DNA of 64,000 nt, from contig JADJLB010000002.1 of NCBI GenBank assembly GCA_016705685.1, positions 372,001-436,000 of the forward strand, written 5' to 3'. Positions 20,087 to 27,745 of this stretch are shown piece after piece (position 1 is the first letter of the stretch; every line of letters starts with the position of its first letter). Source of the DNA: Propionivibrio sp. GTDB taxonomy: Bacteria; Pseudomonadota; Gammaproteobacteria; Burkholderiales; Rhodocyclaceae. The position numbers and the translations under genes were made by a program. The notes under the pieces were generated by a model. The model made no database searches. It was given only the letters and a program-made list of their open reading frames with translations, and had not been told where the DNA came from.

Positions 20087-20920
20087 GTGCCTGCGCCTCT
20101 TTTGTTCTCGAAGATGGCCTCGATCGTTTGGAAGTCCTTGCGCGTTGCCTTTGTCGTTTACCTGGCCGTATTGATCGGGATCGCCATGTTCCAGGATAAG
20201 CTGCTCTACTACCCCGAACCGGCCAGCGTTATGCAGATGGCTTCCGGAGGCCTGGTGCCCTGGCCGACGGTCGACGATTTTCGCGGATTGCTGGCCGAAG
20301 CCGATGATCCGGTACGGGCCACGGCAATCATTTTCCACGGCAATGCGGGGCATGCCGGCCACCGCCAGTTCTATGTCGGCGAACTCAAGCAACTTGGTCT
20401 GCGGGTGATCCTCGCCGAGTACCCGGCTTACGGCCCGCGTGGCGGGGCGGTGGGTGAAAAAAGCCTGGTGGGCGACGCCGAACAGACGATTGCGCTGGCT
20501 TACCGGATGTACGGCGGACCGCTGCTGATTATCGGCGAATCGCTGGGCGCCGGCGTTGCGGCGGCGGCCAGCGTGCGGCAGCGCGATTCCATTGCCGGCC
20601 TGCTGCTGATTACGCCCTGGGACAAGCTTGAGCATGTCGCCGAACATCACTATCCGCTACTGCCGGTGCATTGGCTGCTGCACGATCGTTACGACAGCGT
20701 TACTCATCTGGCATCCTTTCGGCGCCCGGTATGGGTCGCCGTTGCCGCCGAAGACAGCATCATACCGTCACGGTTCGGCAGGGCACTCTACGATGCGCTG
20801 GCCGAACCCAGGCGACTGGCGATGATCAAGGGCGCCGACCACAACGACTGGTTCGACCGCCTCGACGATACATGGTGGTTGCAGGCGGTCGATTTCCTGC
20901 TGGGCAAAACGCGGCCCTGA
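20087..20920 (+). CDS. Membrane-anchored alpha/beta hydrolase (Bem46/ABHD13-like)
   Basis: The product is up to 277 residues from a GTG; an ATG at 20114 gives 268 and is also possible. An N-terminal helix (VAFVVYLAVLIGIAMF) anchors a serine hydrolase. The oxyanion region is FHGNAGHAGHR, the nucleophile elbow GESLGAG, the acid AAEDSIIP and the histidine GADHNDWF. The layout matches the Bem46/YfhR group, whose natural substrates are unknown. It follows the alpha-2-macroglobulin gene by 108 bp on the same strand. Confidence 0.85.
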   Translation: MPAPLLFSKMASIVWKSLRVAFVVYLAVLIGIAMFQDKLLYYPEPASVMQMASGGLVPWPTVDDFRGLLAEADDPVRATAIIFHGNAGHAGHRQFYVGELKQLGLRVILAEYPAYGPRGGAVGEKSLVGDAEQTIALAYRMYGGPLLIIGESLGAGVAAAASVRQRDSIAGLLLITPWDKLEHVAEHHYPLLPVHWLLHDRYDSVTHLASFRRPVWVAVAAEDSIIPSRFGRALYDALAEPRRLAMIKGADHNDWFDRLDDTWWLQAVDFLLGKTRP

Positions 20921-21100
20921 TGGCAGAAGAGGGCCTCAGAAGGCATGTGCCGGCGAACGAATTGTCCGACAATCCCGCTGGCCCGTTTTGCTCGCGGCTG
21001 GCTCAGGTACTACGCCGTTCGGACGGCCGGCACGATCGCAATCCGTCAATGCCCATTCGTTGACGTTTATTCTGCGTTCGCAACCCGTTATCATTGACGC

Positions 21101-21823
21101 ATGAAGACACGCATCCTATTAGTCGAGGACGATGATCGCCTCGCCAGACTGACCGCTGAATATCTGAACAAGAATGACTTTGAGGTCGCCGTCGAATCAC
21201 GGGGAGATACGGCCATATCCCGGATACTCGATGAGCAGCCCGAGCTTGTGGTCCTCGACGTCATGCTCCCCGGCAAGGACGGATTCGATGTCTGTCGCGC
21301 CGTTCGGACCGGCTACGCAGGCGTGATCCTGATGCTGACGGCACGTGACGAAGATCTCGACCAAATCCTCGGGCTTGAGCTCGGCGCCGACGATTACATC
21401 GCCAAGCCCGTGCAGCCACGACTGCTGCTGGCGCGCATCAGGGCCCTGTTGCGTCGTTCGCCTGGCGCTGCGGGCAGCCCGCCAAAGGACGGCCACGGGG
21501 CTGATGAAAAGGCTCAGCTTGTTTTTGGCAAGTTCAGCATCAGTCAGTCTACGCGTAGCACCCAGTTGGGCGATGAAACGATCGACCTGACCACCGCTGA
21601 ATTCGATCTTCTGTGGCTGCTCGCGTGTCATGCCGGAAGCATTCTGTCGCGCGACGATCTTCTCAAGCAATTGCGCGGGATCGGTTTCGATGGGCTTGAT
21701 CGCTCGATCGATGCGCGTATTTCGCGCCTGCGCCGCAAGCTGGGCGACGACCCGGAAAACCCCACGCGCATCAAGACGGTTCGCGGGAAGGGCTATCTGT
21801 TCAGCAAGCATGACTGGAAATAG
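21101..21823 (+). CDS. OmpR-family response regulator (RstA-like)
   Basis: This 240-residue regulator has a receiver domain with acidic pocket E9-D10-D11, phosphoacceptor D53 (VVLDVMLPG), the conserved Thr in LMLTARDED and Lys in IAKPVQPR. A winged-helix DNA-binding domain ends RISRLRRKLGDDPENPTRIKTVRGKGYLF. It resembles RstA. The kinase gene overlaps its end by 14 bp, so the two are translationally coupled. A direct repeat suited to an OmpR-family dimer occurs twice just downstream (23198 and 23676), giving candidate targets. Confidence 0.92.
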   Translation: MKTRILLVEDDDRLARLTAEYLNKNDFEVAVESRGDTAISRILDEQPELVVLDVMLPGKDGFDVCRAVRTGYAGVILMLTARDEDLDQILGLELGADDYIAKPVQPRLLLARIRALLRRSPGAAGSPPKDGHGADEKAQLVFGKFSISQSTRSTQLGDETIDLTTAEFDLLWLLACHAGSILSRDDLLKQLRGIGFDGLDRSIDARISRLRRKLGDDPENPTRIKTVRGKGYLFSKHDWK

Positions 21824-23222
21824 CCACAACAGCAGCCTGCTTGACATACTCGGGCGATACAAACCGGCGCCGTGGCGCGGTCGCTACAGCCTGTCACGGT
21901 TGTTCTTCAACTTCTATCTGCTGGTGATGGGCTCTTTCGTCGTTATCGCCTTTTTCGCCGACTTCGTCATTTCGGCCGCCGTAAAGGGCATTACCGACGA
22001 CTACACCAGCCGCTTCATGCAAGGCACCATCGTTCTCATTGAAGATGAGCTGTTTCGCAAGCCGCGCTCGGAATGGCCAAATACCATCAAGGCGCTTGAT
22101 AACAAGTTTTCCTACCGCCTGGAGATTGTCGATCGCTGGTCGCTCAAGCTGTCCAAGAAGCAGGCGGAAAAGCTGGACGCCGGCGAGCTGGCGATCGATT
22201 CTGATCGCGACATTCTGTACCACCGGTTGAAGCTCACACCCAAGATACTTGTCGTCGGCCCGCTTTCGCCCGACGCCAACCCGGATCGTCCGCGTGCGCT
22301 TCCGCTCGAACTGCGCATTCACCTGCTGACCTGGAGCCTGATCAGTCTGATTCTGGCCATCGCCGTGTGGCTCTGGGTGCGGCCCGTGTGGCGCGATCTT
22401 GAGACGCTGCGCCAGACCGCCAGAGCGCTCGGCGAAGGTCACTTTGAAACACGTGCCCCGAATGCGCGCAACCAGGCTTTCGACCTGCTTACCGAAACCT
22501 TGAATGGCATGGCGGAGCGCATCCAGCGCCTGATTGCCACGCAAAAGGAACTGTCCAGCGCGATTTCGCACGAGCTGCGTACGCCCATCGCGCGCATGCG
22601 ATTCGCCCTCGAAATGCTCTCGGAAGCTGACGATTGCACCGACCGGCAGCGCTTGATGCAGATGATGGACGTTGATCTTGACGAGCTGGATAGCCTGATC
22701 GACTCCAGCCTGACTTACGCCCGATTCGAGCGTGAGCAACCGGAGTTGCAACTGTCGTCGGTCGAATTGCTGCCCTGGATAGAAGACGAAGTCGACTCGA
22801 TGCGGATTCTCGGAGGGGCGATTCAGATCGCCGTCGACAATAGCGGTTTGCCTGTCGGGCAACGCGTCGAACTGGATCAGAAGAGTATGCCCTATGCCGT
22901 AACCAATCTTCTGCGCAACGCCATCAAGTATGCCAAATCAAAGATTGTCATCAGCGCCGAAGTCGTCGGCGATCGGATTTGCCTGCATGTCGACGACGAT
23001 GGCATCGGCATACCGCCCGAGGAGCGAAAGCGTGTCTTTTACGCCTTCACGCGACTGGATCGCTCGCGCGACCGCGCGACCGGCGGTTATGGGCTGGGTT
23101 TGGCCATCGTCCGCCTGGTTCTCGAACAGCACGGTGGATCGGCCACCGTGGAGGAATCGCCTCTCGGTGGAGCACGGTTTACGCTCAGCTGGCCGCTGTT
23201 ACAGAGTGTCACGCAAAGCTGA
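21810..23222 (+). CDS. Sensor histidine kinase (RstB-like)
   Basis: The product is 470 residues from an ATG at 21810 inside the response-regulator gene. A first membrane helix (FFNFYLLVMGSFVVIAFFA), a short periplasmic sensor of about 110 residues and a second helix (SLILAIAVWLWV) lead into a HAMP segment. The phosphoacceptor H254 lies in AISHELRTP, and the ATPase domain shows NLLRNAIKYA, DDDGIGIPPEERKRV and TGGYGLGLAIV. It should phosphorylate the adjacent regulator. The signal is unknown. The last 25 bases contain the first copy of the direct repeat described at 23198. Confidence 0.93.
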   Translation: MTGNSHNSSLLDILGRYKPAPWRGRYSLSRLFFNFYLLVMGSFVVIAFFADFVISAAVKGITDDYTSRFMQGTIVLIEDELFRKPRSEWPNTIKALDNKFSYRLEIVDRWSLKLSKKQAEKLDAGELAIDSDRDILYHRLKLTPKILVVGPLSPDANPDRPRALPLELRIHLLTWSLISLILAIAVWLWVRPVWRDLETLRQTARALGEGHFETRAPNARNQAFDLLTETLNGMAERIQRLIATQKELSSAISHELRTPIARMRFALEMLSEADDCTDRQRLMQMMDVDLDELDSLIDSSLTYARFEREQPELQLSSVELLPWIEDEVDSMRILGGAIQIAVDNSGLPVGQRVELDQKSMPYAVTNLLRNAIKYAKSKIVISAEVVGDRICLHVDDDGIGIPPEERKRVFYAFTRLDRSRDRATGGYGLGLAIVRLVLEQHGGSATVEESPLGGARFTLSWPLLQSVTQS

Positions 23223-23231
23223 CGAAAGCGC
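23198..23231 (+). repeat. Direct-repeat regulatory element, copy A
   Basis: GTTACA and GTCACG half-sites with a 10-bp period are followed by CAAAG. The same 21-bp core, differing only in the four spacer bases, recurs at 23676. The element overlaps the 3' end of the kinase gene and lies 59 bp (start to start) before TACCAT at 23257. Binding by the adjacent OmpR-type regulator is inferred. Confidence 0.6.
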
Positions 23232-23256
23232 TGATGACGCATGGGACACAACCGGC

Positions 23257-23262
23257 TACCAT
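23257..23262 (+). promoter_or_regulatory. Candidate activator-dependent -10 hexamer for the small-gene pair
   Basis: TACCAT sits at the same 59-bp offset from repeat copy A as TAGAAT does from copy B. No -35 consensus is present, as expected for an activated promoter. Transcription would begin near 23269, leaving a leader of about 30 nt before the ATG at 23301. Confidence 0.4.
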
Positions 23263-23300
23263 CGGCACGTCCCATGAATATTCCGAAGGTGAATGCCGAT

Positions 23301-23465
23301 ATGTCCCAATCCAATCAGATTCGCGAGCGCTTTCTCGCCTGCGCCCGTCAGCATCTATTTGCCACGGAAGCTCAAAACTGCGCGTGCAAGGCTGCATGCA
23401 TACAGAATGAACAGACAGCCCATGCTGTCGAGATACTGCCATCTGCCGGGACCATGGAAGACTGA
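23301..23465 (+). CDS. Small Cys-containing protein of unknown function
   Basis: This 54-residue frame begins MSQSNQIRERFLACARQH and holds four cysteines, three of them in NCACKAAC. A GAAGG lies 11 nt before the ATG; an in-frame ATG at 23274 is closer to the predicted transcription start and less likely. No known family is recognised and no signal peptide is seen. The next small gene starts 5 bp after its stop, which supports both being real. It lies directly downstream of repeat copy A. Confidence 0.5.
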   Translation: MSQSNQIRERFLACARQHLFATEAQNCACKAACIQNEQTAHAVEILPSAGTMED

Positions 23466-23470
23466 GCACG

Positions 23471-23659
23471 ATGCCGTTGCCACGAACGACATTCCCGATC
23501 GCCGAAGGGATCGGCATCTTCGTGGGCGTCGTGGCCTGGGATTTTCTCGCGGATGGGCACATGGAACCGGGCAGAGCCCTACTCATTGCGGTCAGCTGTT
23601 CGTTGGCCTGGTATGGCGTGCGCTGCTGGAAGGAAAAGAGCAGGAACAGGCAGGACTGA
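23471..23659 (+). CDS. Small membrane protein of unknown function
   Basis: This 62-residue frame has two hydrophobic stretches (IAEGIGIFVGVVAWDFLA and ALLIAVSCSLAWYGV) and a charged tail, CWKEKSRNRQD, suggesting a small inner-membrane protein with two helices. I do not recognise a family. The 5-bp spacing from the upstream small gene suggests one transcript. Repeat copy B begins 16 bp after its stop. Confidence 0.5.
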   Translation: MPLPRTTFPIAEGIGIFVGVVAWDFLADGHMEPGRALLIAVSCSLAWYGVRCWKEKSRNRQD

Positions 23660-23675
23660 CGGGTTTGTGCGATGC

Positions 23676-23709
23676 GTTACACGCCGTCACGCAAAGGCTG
23701 AACAAGCGC
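23676..23709 (+). repeat. Direct-repeat regulatory element, copy B
   Basis: This is the second GTTACA-N4-GTCACGCAAAG element, identical to copy A except in the four spacer bases, with a shared AAGCGC-like end. It lies upstream of the candidate sRNA, with half-sites centred at about -68 and -58 from the predicted start, a plausible activator position. Confidence 0.6.
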
Positions 23710-23734
23710 CACAGACACACAGGGCTCTTCTGCC

Positions 23735-23740
23735 TAGAAT
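23735..23740 (+). promoter_or_regulatory. Candidate -10 hexamer of the sRNA promoter
   Basis: TAGAAT lies 59 bp downstream of the start of repeat copy B. There is no recognisable -35. Transcription would begin near 23747. Confidence 0.5.
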
Positions 23741-23746
23741 GCAGTT

Positions 23747-23845
23747 GTTGCTTCAGCGTTCCCCCGCTGGCAATGTTTGACCCTCCCTGACCCATCGCAA
23801 CGATGGGCTTTCAATCCCGTGCCACACTGGCACGGGATTTTTTTC
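23747..23845 (+). ncRNA. Candidate small regulatory RNA, about 100 nt
   Basis: Between the predicted start and a strong terminator are three hairpins and no plausible ORF. The first is CAGCG/CGCTG with loop TTCCCC (23754-23769), the second CCCATCG/CGATGGG with loop CAA (23791-23807), and the third the terminator. The unpaired linker between the first two carries CCCTCCC (23781-23787), which with the C-rich loop could pair with GGAGG-type ribosome binding sites. No known RNA family is recognised. The 5' end is inferred from the -10 hexamer. Confidence 0.55.
23814..23844 (+). terminator. Rho-independent terminator of the candidate sRNA
   Basis: A perfect 10-bp stem, ATCCCGTGCC/GGCACGGGAT, with a 5-nt loop is followed by seven T residues. 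It lies about 155 bp after the last upstream coding region, so it most likely ends a separate transcript. Confidence 0.9.
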
Positions 23846-23862
23846 ATGAGCCATCCGGTCGG

Positions 23863-25140
23863 TCAGCGACGTTCCATCACGGCCGAGAAAAAGCCATCGG
23901 TGCCGTGTCGATGCGGTAGCAGGCGCAGGTATTGATCGCGATCGCCGAACGCATCGCCCGCATCGATTTCGATGCCCTGCTGGCGCAGCACTTCGGTTGC
24001 CGACAGGGCAACGAACTCGGGATGCTTGCTCAGAAACGCCGTTATCACCGCATCGTTTTCGGCCGCGAGCAAGCTGCATGTCGCGTACACCAGGCGCCCG
24101 CCCTGTTTTACCAGTGCAGACGCCGCATGCAAGATCGCCGCTTGCTTGGCCGTCAACTCAATCACGCTTTCCGGCGATTGCCGCCACTTCAAATCGGGGT
24201 TGCGACGGAGTGTGCCAAGGCCCGAGCACGGCGCGTCTACCAGCACACGATCTAGCTTACCGGCCAGCCGCTTGATCTTGATGTCATTCTCGGATTCGAT
24301 GCGGACCGGATGCACGTTCGACAATCCGGAACGCGCCAGGCGCGGCTTGAGCTTGGCCAAGCGTTTTTCGGCCACATCGAAGGCGTACAGCCGGCCTTGA
24401 GAACGCATCAGGGCGCCCAGCAGCAGCGTCTTGCCACCAGCGCCGGCACAGAAATCGGCGACCATTTCGCCGCGTTTCGGCTGCAACAGGAAGCCCAGCA
24501 ACTGGCTACCCTCATCCTGTACTTCGAAGCTGCCGTCGAGAAACAAGGGGTGCCGGGCCAGCGCCGGTTTGCCGATCAGGCGGATGCCAAGCGGCGAATA
24601 GCGGCAGGGCGTTGTCACAAGCCCGTCGGCATTGAGGCGATCGAGCACCTGCTCACGCCCGGTCTTGATCGAATTGACGCGGAGATCGAGCGGCGCCGGC
24701 TGGTTGAGGCCAACGGCCAGCGCTTCCAGATGCTCGGCGGCATATTGTGCCAGCAGCATTTCGTATAACCAGTCGGGCAAATCGAGTCGAACTGCCGTCG
24801 GCATATCCTCCAGTTTGAGCCCCTTGGCAAGCGCCAGCCACTTGCCCTCGGCTTCGTTCAATACCGCATCCAGTTCCCGCCGGTTCATACCTTGCACACA
24901 GGCCAGCGCGGCGAGCAAGAGGCGTCGCGAGGTCACGTCTCCGAGGCAACGTGCGGCCAGTGAGCGCTTGCGGCGAAGCACGGCATAGACGCTCTCGGCG
25001 ATAAAACCACGATCGGCATGGCCCAGTTCGCGATGCTGGCGGAAGTAACGGGACACCACCCGGTCGGCAGGAAATGCAGAACGCAGCAACTCGGCGAGCA
25101 GCGCTTCGGCATGCGTGAATTGGGCAGGGGACATGCGCAT
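23863..25140 (-). CDS. rsmB: 16S rRNA m5C methyltransferase family protein (RsmB-like)
   Basis: This 425-residue protein has an N-terminal NusB-like helical region and a C-terminal Rossmann methyltransferase. The SAM site is ADFCAGAGGKTLLLGALM and the two catalytic cysteines lie in DAPCSGLGTLRRNPDLKWR and VYATCSLL, the RCMT (NOL1/NOP2/Sun) pattern. E. coli RsmB makes m5C967 in 16S rRNA; assignment to that site here is by similarity. The ATG overlaps the frame-restored stop of DUF3108 as TGATG, making it the last gene of a purN-DUF3108-rsmB operon. Confidence 0.88.
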   Translation of the reverse strand: MRMSPAQFTHAEALLAELLRSAFPADRVVSRYFRQHRELGHADRGFIAESVYAVLRRKRSLAARCLGDVTSRRLLLAALACVQGMNRRELDAVLNEAEGKWLALAKGLKLEDMPTAVRLDLPDWLYEMLLAQYAAEHLEALAVGLNQPAPLDLRVNSIKTGREQVLDRLNADGLVTTPCRYSPLGIRLIGKPALARHPLFLDGSFEVQDEGSQLLGFLLQPKRGEMVADFCAGAGGKTLLLGALMRSQGRLYAFDVAEKRLAKLKPRLARSGLSNVHPVRIESENDIKIKRLAGKLDRVLVDAPCSGLGTLRRNPDLKWRQSPESVIELTAKQAAILHAASALVKQGGRLVYATCSLLAAENDAVITAFLSKHPEFVALSATEVLRQQGIEIDAGDAFGDRDQYLRLLPHRHGTDGFFSAVMERR

Positions 25141-25150
25141 CAGTTCGGGC

Positions 25151-26110
25151 TCACTTCGATTTTTGTGGCGACCTGGACGAGGCTATCGCCCTTCTTGTCG
25201 ACGTGACGGATTTTACCGGGAGCATCAGGTATTCATAAGCCAGCCAGAGTTCGGTTGTATTCACGCCCGGTGCACGCAGATGCAGCGTGCGCAACGTGCC
25301 TGCCGGCACAACGATTTCCTCGTCGCCCAGAACCTCAAGCTGGTAAATGCCATATTTCCGGCCGGTGGCGATGGACAGACTTCCACCGGCCTCCGGATAC
25401 GGCAAGAAACCGAGCTGGTAGTTGAACGAAAGGAGGTCCTGCGCGCCCTGATCAAGGGGTTGTTCGGCTTGATCGCCGACGCGGACTTTCATGCCGTCCC
25501 AATCAAAAGTAGCCTTTTCATCGGTTTCTTTGCCGTTCCGGCGAATGACAAATGATTCCGGGCGAAAGCCCTGGGCCGTCATCAGGCCACGGCTTTCCAT
25601 CTCGATGCGATAGGCCTTGAACATTCTGACCAGGCCGGTAGTTTCGATTGCCGAAAACAGGCGGTAATGGCCATCGGCGATTTCCCAGTCATGCTCCGAC
25701 ACGCCGATTTCGAAGTTCATGTCGCCGCGATCCACCCTGAAGCGTATTCTTCCATGCTCCGGCAAACGCGATTCGACGATAGTCTTGGCGTCGGTCTGCG
25801 CTTCAGCGCTGGGCGTTGACTCAACTGGCGCGGCCACCTCCGCCTCGGGGGGCATCGTCGGTGTACCGGGCAGCGGCGCAGCACTGGCCGGCGCTGGCGG
25901 CTTGCGACGTGGTGGTTTCGCCGCGACGCGTACCTGTTTCTCGGGCTTCTTCAAGGGGGCCACCAGTGGCTGCGACTTCGGCATCGGTTTCAGTTCGGCC
26001 ACCAGCGGTGGTGATTCGGGTTCGGTGGACAAATCGATATCCACCCCGAACAGGGCCGCCGCGTGAATGCCAAGCGATGCGGCTATGGCCAGGAATAATG
26101 CTACAGGCAT
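25151..26110 (-). CDS. DUF3108 protein with TonB-like N-terminus; C-terminal frameshift
   Basis: The frame reads 319 residues: an N-terminal membrane segment (VALFLAIAASLGIHAAALFG), a Pro/Lys/Ala-rich linker like the one in TonB, then a DUF3108 domain (about residues 115-300) predicted to be beta-rich and periplasmic. The last 20 residues are Ser/Arg-rich and unlike the family. One extra A in the A4 run at 25211-25214 restores LPVKIRHVDKKGDSLVQVA and moves the stop to 25140-25142, where it overlaps the rsmB start. This is therefore an apparent 1-base deletion, either real or a sequencing error. Function unknown. Confidence 0.85.
   Translation of the reverse strand: MPVALFLAIAASLGIHAAALFGVDIDLSTEPESPPLVAELKPMPKSQPLVAPLKKPEKQVRVAAKPPRRKPPAPASAAPLPGTPTMPPEAEVAAPVESTPSAEAQTDAKTIVESRLPEHGRIRFRVDRGDMNFEIGVSEHDWEIADGHYRLFSAIETTGLVRMFKAYRIEMESRGLMTAQGFRPESFVIRRNGKETDEKATFDWDGMKVRVGDQAEQPLDQGAQDLLSFNYQLGFLPYPEAGGSLSIATGRKYGIYQLEVLGDEEIVVPAGTLRTLHLRAPGVNTTELWLAYEYLMLPVKSVTSTRRAIASSRSPQKSK
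25211..25214 (-). other. Apparent one-base frameshift in the DUF3108 gene
   Basis: The T4 run on the plus strand (A4 on the coding strand) is one base short of the run that would keep the family's C-terminal frame. The alternative frame runs 25 codons to a stop that overlaps the rsmB ATG by one base. Confidence 0.75.
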
Positions 26111-26117
26111 GAGTCGT

Positions 26118-26774
26118 TTACCGTCCGGTCCGAATTCGCGGCGCAGTCAGCAGACCTTCACCATCTTGCGGGGCATCGAGCCTGACCCGGCCATCAACCA
26201 GCTGCAGACGACCGTCGGCCAACCAGCGTACAGCCTGGGTGTAGATCGCGTGTTCCTGGGCCAGAACGCGCGCCGCCAGGCGTGTTTCGTCATCGTCATC
26301 GAGCACCGGCACGGCCGCCTGCACGATGATCGGGCCATGATCGAGTGCGGTCGTGACAAAATGAACGGTGCAACCGTGCACCTTGACGCCCTCATCCAGC
26401 GCGCGCCGATGCGTGTGCAGGCCGGGGAAGGACGGCAGCAACGACGGATGGATGTTGATCAGCCGGCCAGTGAAACGCGTTACGAACCCGTCGCTCAGAA
26501 TCCGCATGAAACCGGCCAGTACGACGAGATCGGGAGAAAGAGCATCGATTACCTCGGCCAGGGCGGCATCGAAATCTTCACGACGGGGGAACTGCCGGTG
26601 ATCGACAACTTGCGTCGGAATGCCCCTTTTCGCGGCTGTTGTCAGCCCTTGCGCGTCCGCACGGCTTGATATCACCGCAGCCACACTGACCGGCAGCGCG
26701 CCCGAATCCACCGCGTCGAGCAAGGATTCCATGTTGCTGCCGCGGCCGGAGATAAGGATGACGATGGATTTCAT
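26118..26774 (-). CDS. purN: Phosphoribosylglycinamide formyltransferase
   Basis: This 218-residue enzyme uses 10-formyl-THF to formylate GAR in step 3 of purine synthesis. It shows the nucleotide loop ISGRGSNMESLL, the folate-binding LVVLAGFMRIL, the catalytic NIHPSLLPSFPG with Asn and His, and catalytic Asp in LDHGPIIVQ. The start overlaps the stop of the upstream lipoprotein gene as ATGA, and the DUF3108 gene begins 7 bp after its stop. Confidence 0.97.
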   Translation of the reverse strand: MKSIVILISGRGSNMESLLDAVDSGALPVSVAAVISSRADAQGLTTAAKRGIPTQVVDHRQFPRREDFDAALAEVIDALSPDLVVLAGFMRILSDGFVTRFTGRLINIHPSLLPSFPGLHTHRRALDEGVKVHGCTVHFVTTALDHGPIIVQAAVPVLDDDDETRLAARVLAQEHAIYTQAVRWLADGRLQLVDGRVRLDAPQDGEGLLTAPRIRTGR

Positions 26775-27493
26775 CTGATTCCCAGAGCGCCAACGGGCAG
26801 GAATACCGCGGTGGCGAGATTCTGTGTGAACCGCGTAATCGCTCTGCCGTTCTTGTCCGCGACGACCTTGGACAGAAAATCCAGCAACCCGATGATGCGG
26901 CCGAACTCGCGTTCAAAACTCAGGTTGGGATTGTTCGGATCCAGTTCGTTGGAAAGCAAAAGCGGCTCGCCTGAATCGGTTCGCGTCGATGACATTTTCC
27001 AGATGGCAATCTCGATGTTGCGGGCGCAATTGTAGAGCTTCTGCTCGTCCAGGTTGTCGAGCAGGTAAAAATCGTCCTTGTGCTCGAAAGCCGCATAGAC
27101 CATTCCCAGCAGGCCCGCCATCACGCCAAGCACGCGGTCTCCCTGGTAGTTCGCGCTGAAGGCATAAAGCGCTGCGGCGCCTTCCCGGCGCCCCTCCAGT
27201 TCGGGGAAATCCACGCCACCGGCAAACAGGCGGGCCAGCGCGGCGTCCGCACTCGGCTGACCTGACTTCTTCCATTCTTTCGGGTTTCGTTTGTACAGTT
27301 TCACCGCAATACGGCGCATTCCGGCCACGACTTCGGCGCGTTCGGTATCGACCACACGGTCGATCTCGGTTTTGGCCAGATAGCGCGGATCGAAGCGGGC
27401 TTCTTTCTGCCCGTCGGAGCCGACGCGGGTCGCGCAGGACGAGCAAAGCAACACCGACAAACCGAGCAGGAAAGTGACGAGGCGTTTGGGCAT
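26771..27493 (-). CDS. Putative lipoprotein of unknown function, purN-linked
   Basis: Started at MPKRLVTFLLGLSVLL, the protein has 240 residues and a lipoprotein signal ending LLCSSC, so it is likely anchored by the second cysteine. A longer in-frame start 39 bp upstream would spoil the signal. The mature part is mostly helical, with YNCARNIEIAIWKMSS and a C-terminal hydrophobic segment (FTQNLATAVFLPVGALGI). I do not recognise a family. It overlaps purN by 4 bp and probably heads the purN-DUF3108-rsmB operon. Confidence 0.75.
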   Translation of the reverse strand: MPKRLVTFLLGLSVLLCSSCATRVGSDGQKEARFDPRYLAKTEIDRVVDTERAEVVAGMRRIAVKLYKRNPKEWKKSGQPSADAALARLFAGGVDFPELEGRREGAAALYAFSANYQGDRVLGVMAGLLGMVYAAFEHKDDFYLLDNLDEQKLYNCARNIEIAIWKMSSTRTDSGEPLLLSNELDPNNPNLSFEREFGRIIGLLDFLSKVVADKNGRAITRFTQNLATAVFLPVGALGIR

Positions 27494-27745
27494 CCCGCAT
27501 GATAACGCACCGGCTGATTTCTGGCCCGCCACTTGCTGCGAGTGTGGCGGGTTGACTACCTGAGGGTCGCCGAACGGCTCTTGAAAATCGAACCCGACGA
27601 AGGGCGGGTGTGCTGAATATCGAGTTCTGAAGGTCCGTCCGTTTGATTCTCTGTCGACGGGAAAGCGAGGATTAGAAAGCGCGGGGCTGTTTTCCCTAGT
27701 CTGTTAAATGACTTAGAATACCAAGCTTCATTGGCTGGAGGGTGT

